This document shows positions 34,085 to 43,011 of a stretch of DNA of 48,094 nt, piece by piece. Each line of letters starts with the position of its first letter. Position 1 is the stretch's first letter. Made by a program: the position numbers and the translations under genes. The stretch spans positions 1-48,094 of the forward strand of contig OUUY01000013.1 of the NCBI GenBank assembly GCA_900302705.1. Direction: 5' to 3'. The notes under the pieces are model-generated. The model worked only from the letters and a program-made list of their open reading frames with translations, was not told the origin of the DNA and made no database searches. This DNA is from Candidatus Sulfobium mesophilum (lineage in GTDB: Bacteria > Nitrospirota > Thermodesulfovibrionia > Thermodesulfovibrionales > UBA6898).

Positions 34085-34949
34085 TCAGTCCCCCGAAACA
34101 GGCTGCCAGTATTTTTCTATGCCCCAGGAGGACATGACAGCATAGTCGTCGTATTTGACGGGAATCAACTGCTCAACCGGAACATTCTTAAGCCTCGCTC
34201 TGCCTTCAGACTCGTTGTTCATGGAAAGAAGAGCTCTGCTTACCTTTTCCCGGATGTCCTTCGGAACCCTTGGGTGGGCAGCGACAGGGTGAGAGGGGAA
34301 AGAGCGGGTTGTGTAGATAATGCGCAGGGCGCTTCGCACCTCCTCACTCTGCTCCTGCAGCGTTTTTTCAACTCCCCCGCCGGCTGCAGCAAGGCCCTGC
34401 ACGACGTGCAGATACACGGAACTGTGTGTCTTTACATAGAGCGGCGTAACAGCAGTTTTGTAAAGCTGGCTGAGGTCGGCCTTCGGCAGGAGAGTGGCCC
34501 CTTAGCGTTAGCCGACGGAAAAGCAACTACCTTTCCATTCAGTTCCGCCGGTGTTTTGATCGCGCTGTCCCTGCGCACTGCAAGGATGCCTCGTAAAGGG
34601 ACCTTGTCGGCTACAAGCGGGTGTATCCCTGTGTATCATGTACCTGCACGAGATGATATGGGTTCAGGTATACAAAGTCAAAATCGCCCCGGGCAATGGC
34701 TTTTTCAAAGGCCTGAATCGTCAGCGTTGATTTGAGACTTAAGGTTATCCCAGTTTTTTTCTCCAGGTCCTCTATAATGGGTTTCCATACCGCATAGAGC
34801 TTCCGCTGTTCGAACTGGGGTACGACACCGACAGTATATTCCTTTTCATCTGCACCTGCAGCCTGTTGCTGCAGTCCGGGGGTAAACCAAAGAGATGCAG
34901 CAAAGAACATTGAGAGAAAGAATACTAATAGATTCGGACTCTTGTTCAT
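34085..34949 (-). pseudogene. PhnD-like periplasmic binding protein, two frameshifts
   Basis: Starts MNKSPNLLVFFLSMFF (signal peptide) and continues YTVGVVPQFEQRKLYAVW and FDFVYLNPYHLVQV, the PhnD/SsuA/transferrin-type solute-binding fold. Frame is lost after QGYT near 34620 (in a CCC run), picked up as PLVADKVPLRGILAVRRDS, and lost again near 34500 (GGGG run). It then resumes as ATLLPKADLSQLYKTAV down to 34085. One added base at each point restores a ~288-aa protein. No permease or ATPase gene is near; it abuts the sensor kinase, so it probably was a ligand-presenting partner of that kinase. Both shifts are in short homopolymers, so sequencing error is possible. Confidence 0.75.
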
Positions 34950-34997
34950 GGCCGGCCCCTCCTTATATGCGCAGTCCCTATAACGCTGCCCCTGATA

Positions 34998-37490
34998 TCA
35001 TACCCTTTTCTTATACTTCAGTTCCTTAAACCGGATGTAAAACTTAGTCCCACCTTCTCTTTTCAGATCTATGGAGCCCCTGAGCTGATGCTCGACCAAT
35101 GTGGTGACAAGATGAAGCCCCAGGGTCTTGGAGCCCCGCGTATCCACTTCATGTGGCATACCGATACCGTTGTCTTCGACTCTCAGTTCGTACAGTCCCA
35201 CTCCCTTTTCGTCTTTGCCGGTTTTGCGGAGCATTACATGCACTTCTCCGTTTCTTTCTCCAGGAAAGGCGTATTTAAGGGCGTTGGTGAATAGCTCGTT
35301 TATAACAAGCCCGCAGGGTATTGCCGTATCGATCCCGAGGAAGACATCTTCAACATCCAGCTTCAGCGCAATTCGAGCCAGGCTGATGTTATAGGATCTG
35401 TATAGATTATCGATGAGGGTAAGAAGATAATCATTGAAATCAACCTTCGATATGTCTTTAGAAAGATACAACTTTTCGTGGACCAGGGCGATTGACTTGA
35501 CCCGGTTTTTGATTTCACTGAAAACATCCTGGGGCTTTCTGCCTGCGACATATTCCAGCTGAAGATCAAGCAGGCTCGAAATGATCTGCAGGTTATTTTT
35601 GACTCTATGGTGAATCTCCTGAAGGAGGAGCCCTTTTTCCTCGAGTGAATCCAGTATTCTTTTTTCGGCGAGCCTTCGCTGAGTTATGTCCCTGGCAATG
35701 CCTACAGCATGCCATCTGTTATTCAGCTGGAAGGCTGAAAGAGACAACGCGACGGGGAATTCAGTGCCGTTTTTCCTCTTTGCAACGATTTCTATGGTTT
35801 GACCTGCCCCCGCACCGTTTCCGTTTTCCCGCAGTTTCCCCATTCCCTCCAGGTACTCGTCGCGATAGCTGTCAGGCACAATAATAGAGTGCAATTCCCT
35901 GCCGATCATTTCTTCCTCATCGTATCCGAAAATCGTTTCCGCAGCCGGATTCCAAAACAACATGCGGCCGTCTTCGTCCATCATAATGATCGCGTCTTTT
36001 GCTGAGGAAGTGATGATCCTGTTCTTCTGTTCGCTCATCCTCAGTTGATCCTCAATCTTCCTCCGCTCTGTTATGTCAAAGTTGTACTCGATGACCTGAA
36101 CGATGTTTCCCGCCTTGTCATATATCGGATAGCCGTGGACTTCATAAAAATGCTGCTCTCCATTGTCCCCGCGATGAACATGCTCAACGGTCACTGTCTT
36201 ACCTGTCCTTTTTATCTCCTGAATAACGCATGGATGCTCATTCTCTTTGCAGGGCTCGCCGCTTTTATGCGTGAGCGCATAACAAGTTGTCTTTCCCATT
36301 TCCACACTAAAATTGGCCGCAGGATTCGCCATCTTAATTGTAAAGTCATTGGCGTCGATGACATAAAAAGGGTGGGTCATCGAATTAAGGACGTTATTCA
36401 CAAGCTCATTCCGCTGCTCCAGTGAGTGTATCGTATCCATCAATCTCGCCGTCATAACATTGAGAGCGCCTGACAACTCGCCAATCTCGTCGCTGCTTTT
36501 TATGTTAAGAGTCGCTGTCAATTCGCCGGCTGTAATCTTCCTGGCATTGTTGGCCAATGTCTCAATGGGGCGGACAATGCGGTTCACCGCTACCAGGCAC
36601 AGGGAGATACTGAAAACGAGAAAGCCGCAGAAAAATATAGCTACTGCAAATAGCGTGTCCCGGGAAAGTCCGATGACCTCTTCAAACGGCACTGCGGCAT
36701 AAACAAAAAAAATTCTGTTACCTACTTCAACCTTCCTGCCTACAAGCATTACATCCGTATTACTCAATCCCCTGTGTATCCCCTCCAGAGACGACGGCGT
36801 ATAAAAAGTATTGCGAAATATCACCGACGGGTCAGGGTGGGCCAGCACTTTACCTCTGTCATCGGTTATAAAAATTGTGCCTGTCTTTCCAATAGTTCTT
36901 TCAACGGCGTTCTGCCAGATCTTGTTCAGTCTGATATTAGCCATGAGCACTGACTGAATATTGCTTCTCTTGGCATCCATAACCGGCACAGACATCGTCA
37001 TATAAGGAGCAAAGGTGCTTTGCTCAAAGGTAACGGGTCCGAAATAGGCTTCTCCGCTTTTTTTGGGGACTGCAAATTCATCATTCCTGCTGAGGTCGCG
37101 CAAATCCGCAGCGCCATAAACAGACAGTCTTGATACCCTTTCCCGCTCTCGGCCGGTTTCATCAAAAAAAGACAGCTCATCCACAATATTATGGTGCTTT
37201 ACATGCTCGGCCATGAGGATCTGGGAAAGAAAGCCGGCAACGGTGATGCCGTTTCGGCGTGCCCAGTCATAATTTTCACCTGCAAGACCAAGGAGGGCCT
37301 GGAGCTCGTGGATGTCCCAGAGCATCTCATTTGCCGCGAAGCTCACAACCTCATGCTGTAAAGACACAAACTGCTCTTTCTCTTTTTGATATATCAAAAC
37401 AGAAAGCGCAGTGCCCAGAAGTGTAAATGAGATAACGAGCAGAAGGATGACGGCAATAACAATTCTCTTTCTGATTCCCCTGTGCTTCAT
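34998..37490 (-). CDS. dCache-HAMP-PAS-PAS HisKA_2 histidine kinase
   Basis: About 830 aa from ATG 37490 (MKHRGIRKRIVIAV); an open frame upstream overlaps the neighbouring gene and is discarded. TM1 ~10-32, dCache periplasmic domain ~35-290 (DELSFFDETGRERERVSRL, TGTIFITDDRGKVLAHPD), TM2 ~295-318, HAMP ~318-370. PAS1 has cysteines CYALTHKSGEPCKENEHPC, and PAS2 is of standard type. HisKA_2 has [20 protein letters not shown] and the HATPase has VINELFTNALKYAF and VEDNGIGMP. The last ~230 codons are close in sequence to the frameshifted kinase at 32 kb. It follows two ABC_sub_bind lipoprotein genes by 28 bp, probably their signalling partner. Confidence 0.9.
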   Translation of the reverse strand: MKHRGIRKRIVIAVILLLVISFTLLGTALSVLIYQKEKEQFVSLQHEVVSFAANEMLWDIHELQALLGLAGENYDWARRNGITVAGFLSQILMAEHVKHHNIVDELSFFDETGRERERVSRLSVYGAADLRDLSRNDEFAVPKKSGEAYFGPVTFEQSTFAPYMTMSVPVMDAKRSNIQSVLMANIRLNKIWQNAVERTIGKTGTIFITDDRGKVLAHPDPSVIFRNTFYTPSSLEGIHRGLSNTDVMLVGRKVEVGNRIFFVYAAVPFEEVIGLSRDTLFAVAIFFCGFLVFSISLCLVAVNRIVRPIETLANNARKITAGELTATLNIKSSDEIGELSGALNVMTARLMDTIHSLEQRNELVNNVLNSMTHPFYVIDANDFTIKMANPAANFSVEMGKTTCYALTHKSGEPCKENEHPCVIQEIKRTGKTVTVEHVHRGDNGEQHFYEVHGYPIYDKAGNIVQVIEYNFDITERRKIEDQLRMSEQKNRIITSSAKDAIIMMDEDGRMLFWNPAAETIFGYDEEEMIGRELHSIIVPDSYRDEYLEGMGKLRENGNGAGAGQTIEIVAKRKNGTEFPVALSLSAFQLNNRWHAVGIARDITQRRLAEKRILDSLEEKGLLLQEIHHRVKNNLQIISSLLDLQLEYVAGRKPQDVFSEIKNRVKSIALVHEKLYLSKDISKVDFNDYLLTLIDNLYRSYNISLARIALKLDVEDVFLGIDTAIPCGLVINELFTNALKYAFPGERNGEVHVMLRKTGKDEKGVGLYELRVEDNGIGMPHEVDTRGSKTLGLHLVTTLVEHQLRGSIDLKREGGTKFYIRFKELKYKKRV

Positions 37491-37518
37491 AAAAGGACCG
37501 CGATATCCGCCCTTTTTG

Positions 37519-38517
37519 TCATCGGATGACAAAATCAGCGCGGCGAAGGACCTCCTCGGGTATCTGCATGCCAGCGTTGCGGGCTGTCTTAAGGTTGATC
37601 CCGAGATAGACTTCGGCATTTTCCACCGGCAGATAGGCCGGGGATGTACCCTGAAGGATCTTGCTGGCAAGACGGGCAGCTTGCGCGCCTATGGAGTCAT
37701 CCGTAGGACCATAGGACATTGTCAGCCCGTGCTGGTAATCCACGTGGCCGGCAGAAATTACCGGTATATGCCGTTTGTTTGCCTCTTCTATGACTTCGCC
37801 GGCATGAGAGCCTACAAGCCAGGAGTGCAGCAGAAAGACTGCGTCAGTGTCGTTAGGCATTGATTTCAGTGCTGGTTGGAGCTCTTCAACAGTCTTTACT
37901 TCGGCCACCGTGACCGTGAGTCCGATCTGGTTGCAGCTCTCCTTCAGTTTTTCCAGACTCTGTTTTGCTGCTCCGGTGTCAAAAGTGACCGGCACGAATA
38001 TGTGGCGCGCGCGGGGTGAGATAGCCAAAAGCCATTGCAGGGTCTTAGGGGTGCTGCCCTGAAGCTGGACCCCCGTAATGTTGCTTGGATGATCCACAAA
38101 ACTCTTAATGATGTCCGTCCCTATCGCATCATACATGATGAAAACAACAGGGATATTCGTCCCCTGTGTGAGCTCTTTTGCCATTTTTATTGGGGGTGTC
38201 GACATGGTCAGGATCATATCGACATGTCTGCCCACCATATCCCTGATCCCATTCTCGATGGCCTGTTTGTCTTTTGTTTGAATCTTGATATAAGTTACGT
38301 TTTTCCCCTCAGTGAAGCCATGCTTCGGCATATTGCGCAAAAATCCCGGGGCGCCCTCTTTTTCTTCAGGGTTAGGGTCGATATACCCTATGACATATTT
38401 CCGCGCTTCGGAACCTCGCTGGCATCCGCTAAGTGTCGCAAAAATGATCGCCAGCATCAGGACCTGCAGGGCAGCATTGCACACCCTTTTCAGCTTATCC
38501 CTGGAGACACTTATCAT
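37519..38517 (-). CDS. ABC_sub_bind-family lipoprotein 1 (orphan binding protein)
   Basis: 332 aa from ATG 38517, which has TGGAGG four nt upstream; the ATG at 38535 overlapping the previous stop (TAATG) is possible. Lipobox IIFATLSGC. The body follows the ABC_sub_bind (PF04392-like) pattern: VIGYIDPNPEEKEGAPGF, FTEGKNVTYIKI, TPPIKMAKELT, ITGVQLQGSTPKTLQWLL, and the C terminus AEVYLGINLKTARNAGMQIP. No transporter components are encoded nearby. The next gene is a dCache sensor kinase 28 bp on, so a sensing role is favoured. Close relatives lie at 38.5-39.6 kb and 43.0-44.0 kb. Ligand unknown. Confidence 0.87.
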   Translation of the reverse strand: MISVSRDKLKRVCNAALQVLMLAIIFATLSGCQRGSEARKYVIGYIDPNPEEKEGAPGFLRNMPKHGFTEGKNVTYIKIQTKDKQAIENGIRDMVGRHVDMILTMSTPPIKMAKELTQGTNIPVVFIMYDAIGTDIIKSFVDHPSNITGVQLQGSTPKTLQWLLAISPRARHIFVPVTFDTGAAKQSLEKLKESCNQIGLTVTVAEVKTVEELQPALKSMPNDTDAVFLLHSWLVGSHAGEVIEEANKRHIPVISAGHVDYQHGLTMSYGPTDDSIGAQAARLASKILQGTSPAYLPVENAEVYLGINLKTARNAGMQIPEEVLRRADFVIR

Positions 38518-38534
38518 GGGTCCTCCATTTTCCA

Positions 38535-39560
38535 TTAGCGGACAACAAAATCCGCTTGTTTAATAACTGTATTAGGCACCTCCGCGCCTATTGCGCGGGC
38601 CGTCCGCAGGTTTATGCCGAGGGCGTATCCGGCAGTTTCCACCGGCAGAGTTTCAGGTTGTGCACCCTTCAGCAGTTTGTCCGCGAGGCGGCTCACCTGA
38701 TTGCCCAGTACAAAGTCAGTTTCACCATATGAGACAAGTATCCCATCTTTATAGGGGGAATGAGTGGATGATGCGGTCAAAATCTTGCGGGCCGTAGCTG
38801 CCTCAACGATTTTTCCAACGTTGGAATATAGCATTTCAGAGCAGGTCATCCAGAGCGCATCGGCATCAGCGGGAATATTAGCCAATGTCTTATCCAGTTC
38901 CTGCGCAGTTGTGACATTTTTGGTCGTGATCCGGATCTTTAATTTCGCAGCCGTCTCTCTGAGGTCAGTTACAGTAGCACTGGCTGCATCATCTGTAACA
39001 TGAAAAGGGACATAAATGTGCTTCACTCCGGGGGCTATCGCAAGGAGCCATTCCAGCGCCTTTGGTGTGCTTCCACGCACCTTTACCCCGGTGAGCCTTC
39101 CGCCGGGATGAGCCAGGCTTTCGACAATGCCCGATTTGACCGGATCGAATACCGGACCGAACACACCCGGCACCTTTTTCCCTTTGAGGGCTGCGTTTAG
39201 TTTTTTAGTTACCGGAGTAGTCAGAGAGTAAATTAGGTCGGCATTTTTTGAAAGCATCTCATTGATCTTTGCGTCTGCCTTTTCTATGCTACCCAACGGA
39301 CCCTCATAAAGGTAGGTTATATTCTTTCCCTCGTGATAGCCATGTTTTTCCATCCCGTCCTTGAAGCCTTTCACAACTTCTTCAAGGCCGGCGCTGGGAT
39401 TGATAATACCGACGACATATGTCTTCTCTTTCTGTTTTTCGCAGCTGAAAAGAGAGGTTACGGCTGATATGAGACCGACAACAAGCAGGAGATAAAACGT
39501 TGTCCGTTTATCCTTCAGTCCTATCGTGATATAAGACTCTCTCCCTGAGACACAGGGCAT
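38535..39560 (-). CDS. ABC_sub_bind-family lipoprotein 2 (orphan binding protein)
   Basis: 341 aa, ATG 39560 with AAAGGA six nt upstream. Membrane-targeting segment TTFYLLLVVGLISAV and lipobox VTSLFSC; the extra N-terminal residues make the signal longer than usual. Same fold as the next gene: YVVGIINPSAGLEEVVKGF, YHEGKNITYLYEG, LTGVKVRGSTPKALEWLL, and TAGYALGINLRTARAIGAEV. It diverges in the ligand cleft region (WMTCSEMLYSNVG in place of LHSWLVGSHAG), so the two may bind different ligands. Its stop overlaps the possible upstream ATG of lipoprotein 1. First gene of a three-gene - strand operon ending with the dCache kinase. Confidence 0.87.
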   Translation of the reverse strand: MPCVSGRESYITIGLKDKRTTFYLLLVVGLISAVTSLFSCEKQKEKTYVVGIINPSAGLEEVVKGFKDGMEKHGYHEGKNITYLYEGPLGSIEKADAKINEMLSKNADLIYSLTTPVTKKLNAALKGKKVPGVFGPVFDPVKSGIVESLAHPGGRLTGVKVRGSTPKALEWLLAIAPGVKHIYVPFHVTDDAASATVTDLRETAAKLKIRITTKNVTTAQELDKTLANIPADADALWMTCSEMLYSNVGKIVEAATARKILTASSTHSPYKDGILVSYGETDFVLGNQVSRLADKLLKGAQPETLPVETAGYALGINLRTARAIGAEVPNTVIKQADFVVR

Positions 39561-39634
39561 TTTTTATCCTTTTACTTACTAATAGCAGATAATTCGATCA
39601 CTGTCAAGTTGTAGTTTTAGGCTTCCCTCAGGCG

Positions 39635-41533
39635 CTATTGCCCCTTGTCCAAAACCTCGCGTATCTTCTCCATCAGTTTCTTCGGCGTCAGCGGCTTTTG
39701 CAGGAATCTTTTTCTCATCTCCGCAACTCCGTGATGCTCGATGGTCTCTGCTGTGTAACCTGACATAAAGAGGACCTTAATTGCCGGCCTCGTCTCTTTT
39801 ATTCTTTCGGCCAGTTCAGGGCCGTTAATATCGGGCATGATTACGTCTGTCAACAACATATCTATCTTGTCCCCAGTCATTGAGCTTCTCTGCAGCGCTT
39901 CCTCTCCGAAGGACGCCTCTATAACACGATATCCCAGGGGCTCAAGCGTATCAATAACGATTTTTCGTATCGACGGCTCATCATCAACCACGAGGACTGT
40001 TTCGGCTCCCCTTAGATCAAGAATTTTTCCCTCTTTTTCCCGGGCCTCGGTCACATCCCCGGTCGATGGCAGATATACCTTGAATGTTGTGCCGACATTT
40101 TCTTCGCTATAGACATAAATGGAGCCGTTATGCTGCTTGACAATCCCGTATACAGTAGCCAGTCCGAGGCCCGTGCCTCTGCTTCCTTTTGTAGTAAAGA
40201 AGGGTTCGAAGATTTTCTCCTGAACCTCACGGCTCATACCTGTGCCCGTGTCCGTAACAGCCAGCATCACGTAGGACCCTGGCGTGACTCCGGTATGTGA
40301 CCGGGCATATTCTTCGCCGAGTTCCACATTTTCGGTTTCTACGGTGAGCCGTCCACCACAGGGCATGGCGTCTTTTGCGTTAACCGCCAGGTTCATCAGA
40401 AGTTGTTCTATCTGTCCGGCATCTGCCCTGACGTTTTTGACCGAGGGACTAAGGTTTAGTTCCAGAATTAAATCCTCCCCTATCACCAGCTGCATAATGT
40501 TTTTGATATCCTCAATTACGTCATTGATGTTTATAGTCTTAATCTCCAGAATCTGCTTCCTGCTGAAGGCCAGAAGCTGCCGAACAAGGGCTTCTGCCTT
40601 GTTGCCTGCCTCTGCTATAGTTCCTATATATCTTCTCAGAGGGTGGCCCTCCGGCAGGGCTGCCAGCGCCAGTTCGCTATATCCAAGGATAGCTGTCAAC
40701 AGATTATTAAAATCGTGGGCCACTCCGCCTGCGAGTCTTCCTACAGATTCCATCTTCTGCGACTGACGAAATTGGCTTTCAAGCATTTTTTTGTCCGTAA
40801 TGTCCTGAGTATACTCTATGATCTGGACGACATGGCCGGCTTTATCAAAGATAGGATACCCGCGTATTTCATAGGTTCGCGCCCTGCCGAAATTGTCATA
40901 ATGGATGTGCTCCTGTGAGACTGGCTTGCCGGTCCTCCTGATCTCCATCATCGTGCATGGATGCTCATTTCCTGAACACGGGCTGTCAGAGTGATGGGTA
41001 AGCGCATGGCATGTGCTTTTGCCGTTTAGCTCTGCGAAATTTGCCGCAGAGTTTGCCATGGCTACCGTATAGTCGTCCGCGTTCACCACGTAAAAGGGAT
41101 GGCTCAGGGATTCTATTACGGTGCTGAGAAATTCATTAGTTTTCCTCATCTGCTTCTCAGTTGAGGACTTATAAAGAGCCATTTCGATTACGCTTCGCAG
41201 TTCGCGGTCGTCGAAGGGTTTAAGAATATATCCGTATGGCTCTGTAATCTTTGCGCGCTCCAATATCTTTTCATCCGCATACGCCGTCACATATACGACA
41301 GGGATATCCGAAAGAGCCCGTATCCGGCCCGCCGCCTCGATCCCGTCAATCTCCCCTAGAAGCACAATATCCATCAACACGAGGTCGGGCGCGTCTGTTT
41401 TAGCCTTGAGGATCGCGTCTTCTCCGGTAGATACTGCTGAAGTTACAATGTAGCCCTGACTGTGAAGGCGTTTCTGAAGATCACGCGCAATTATTGCTTC
41501 ATCTTCCACTACGAGAATTCTTATCTTCTCCAT
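39635..41533 (-). CDS. REC-PAS-HisKA-HATPase-REC hybrid histidine kinase
   Basis: 632 aa from ATG 41533 (MEKIRILVV) with GGAGG seven nt upstream. N-terminal receiver (~1-120; [26 protein letters not shown]), PAS (~130-245) with [19 protein letters not shown], classic HisKA with [16 protein letters not shown], HATPase ([32 protein letters not shown]) and C-terminal receiver (VVDDEPS, LTDVIMP, FMSGYT, QKPLTP). Soluble. Two receivers around a kinase allow phosphorelay or feedback. It lies 75 bp upstream of the binding-protein operon and on the same strand, and shares its PAS type with that operon's dCache kinase, so it may be part of the same pathway. Confidence 0.92.
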   Translation of the reverse strand: MEKIRILVVEDEAIIARDLQKRLHSQGYIVTSAVSTGEDAILKAKTDAPDLVLMDIVLLGEIDGIEAAGRIRALSDIPVVYVTAYADEKILERAKITEPYGYILKPFDDRELRSVIEMALYKSSTEKQMRKTNEFLSTVIESLSHPFYVVNADDYTVAMANSAANFAELNGKSTCHALTHHSDSPCSGNEHPCTMMEIRRTGKPVSQEHIHYDNFGRARTYEIRGYPIFDKAGHVVQIIEYTQDITDKKMLESQFRQSQKMESVGRLAGGVAHDFNNLLTAILGYSELALAALPEGHPLRRYIGTIAEAGNKAEALVRQLLAFSRKQILEIKTININDVIEDIKNIMQLVIGEDLILELNLSPSVKNVRADAGQIEQLLMNLAVNAKDAMPCGGRLTVETENVELGEEYARSHTGVTPGSYVMLAVTDTGTGMSREVQEKIFEPFFTTKGSRGTGLGLATVYGIVKQHNGSIYVYSEENVGTTFKVYLPSTGDVTEAREKEGKILDLRGAETVLVVDDEPSIRKIVIDTLEPLGYRVIEASFGEEALQRSSMTGDKIDMLLTDVIMPDINGPELAERIKETRPAIKVLFMSGYTAETIEHHGVAEMRKRFLQKPLTPKKLMEKIREVLDKGQ

Positions 41534-41866
41534 CCTCTGGCCTCCGGTGCCCAATCCCACTTTATACACTATTCTACACCCTTCTGTTCAATTAGCGTCC
41601 GCAGAAAAAGAAAAAAATTCAAAAGAATTGTTCCACCTGTTATTTTTCGCAAGCGCTTGTTCTTTGGGCAAAAATAGCCATTTTCAATCCCTACTTTATA
41701 GTTAATAGTAGCTACTTTGTTTCTCGTATTGCCGAGAATAGAATAAAGGGAAACGGCGCTTTGCGACCAGTGCTGAAACTGCCGGTGCCAAGCACCTCTC
41801 AAAGAACTAATGATGACCTGAAAGCAGGAGGTCGAGGGCTGAACAAGCTATCGGAAAAAATGAGCG
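41534..41866. other. divergent intergenic region
   Basis: 333 bp between the - strand hybrid kinase and the + strand NHL gene. It holds copy F of the recurrent element on the + strand. No clear promoter for the hybrid kinase was picked out. Confidence 0.55.
41672..41749 (+). promoter_or_regulatory. recurrent upstream element, copy F
   Basis: AAATAGCCATTTTCAATCCC, then TAGTTAATAGTAGCTACTTT, then 18 bp to AATAGAATAAAGG (41737-41749). It most resembles copy G, which also precedes an NHL gene. The start codon lies about 118 bp further on. Confidence 0.62.
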
Positions 41867-42619
41867 ATGAACATGCCCCTAAGATCATATAAAACCAGAG
41901 CATCTTTTCTTGCGGTTTTTCTTATCGTTTTTGTTTTTTCAGTTTGCGGATCAGCCTCTGCCGACATTTCCGTCAACTATATATCATCGATAGCGGTTAA
42001 TGGATCGCCTGTCAGACTTGCTACGGACCGGGCAGGTATTATTTATGTTACAGCTCCGGCTACTGGTCAAGTCTTTAAATTTTATCGTGATGGTTCTCCT
42101 GCAGGTGTAATAACAGCTTCTCAAAAACCCCTTTCCGTGGCCGTGGACAGTGCAGGAAAAGTGTTTGTCGGTGACTCTATAGAGCGCGGCGTGCGCGTCC
42201 TGGGGCCGGACGGGCAGACCTTATACAGCCTCGGGCGAGGCAAAAATGAATTCGGTATGCGCGGAGACATAGCAGTCTTATCTTCGGGGCTTGTTTATGT
42301 CACTGACTGTACCAGTAACGTTGTCAAGATCTATAACCCGGACGGGTCCCGCAAATCTTCGTTCGGAGGAGCCGGGTCGAATCCCGGCCAGATGATATTT
42401 CCGGCAGGGATATGTTTAGATGAGGCAAACCACGAGGTCTACGTTGTTGATCAGACAAACGGCAGGGTTGAGGTTTTCGACTTAAACGGCAATTTCAAGA
42501 GGAGCTTCGGCAGCTTAGGCTCTGGCGATGGCCAGTTGACAAGGGGTCAGGGCATTCATGTGGCAACCGGAAAGGTATATGTTTCTGATGCTTTTCTAAG
42601 CACCGTGGAGGTTCTGTGA
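41867..42619 (+). pseudogene. secreted NHL-repeat protein, truncated
   Basis: 250 aa. The signal peptide core is LAVFLIVFVFSVCGSASA. At least five NHL blades are present (IYVTAPATGQVFKFY, VFVGDSIERGVRVLG, VYVTDCTSNVVKIYN, VYVVDQTNGRVEVFD, VYVSDAFLSTVEVL). The frame stops just where the paralogue at 46.6 kb continues VEVFDTSGTFITL, so the last blade and C-terminal repeats are missing. The stop overlaps a cytochrome fragment in another frame (GTGA), suggesting that an internal deletion joined two originally separate coding regions. It may still be expressed, since element F is intact upstream. Confidence 0.7.
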
Positions 42620-42990
42620 ACGTTTCGGTCTATCAGACCGACGTACGCACGTGGGACGGCAACAAAAAGAGCCATCCTGTGGCGAAGCGGCTGAGCGATG
42701 TCAGTGATCCAACTCTATTCAACTCCACATTTACGGAAGGTTATTGCAGCGGGCCCTCATCCTGCTCTTCTTACACAATGGCCGGCTGCGCGGCTGCCAG
42801 CGGATGCACCTGGACCTGGGCCGAGCAGGGTGGCGCGAGAGGAGAACTGAACGGCGGCTCCGACGCAAAACTGACCAACAATATCACGACGGACACCGGC
42901 GGCAGGATCAACTGCCACTCCTGCCACAATATTCATTATGCTGACTCTGACTCGCGGACCGTGGACACGCCGTACGGATACACGCCTTAG
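42616..42990 (+). pseudogene. multiheme cytochrome C-terminal fragment
   Basis: 124 codons from a GTG that overlaps the NHL stop and is preceded by GGAGG. There is no signal peptide. KKSHPVAKRLSDVSDPTLFN and CHSCHNIHYADSDS resemble the last heme repeat of larger surface cytochromes. Only one CXXCH remains. A Cys-rich insert (CSGPSSCSSYTMAGC) lies between. Best read as the tail of a cytochrome gene fused by deletion to the truncated NHL gene; translational coupling is possible, but export would fail. Confidence 0.6.
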
Positions 42991-43011
42991 AAAGACTTTG
43001 GGCAGGTCATA

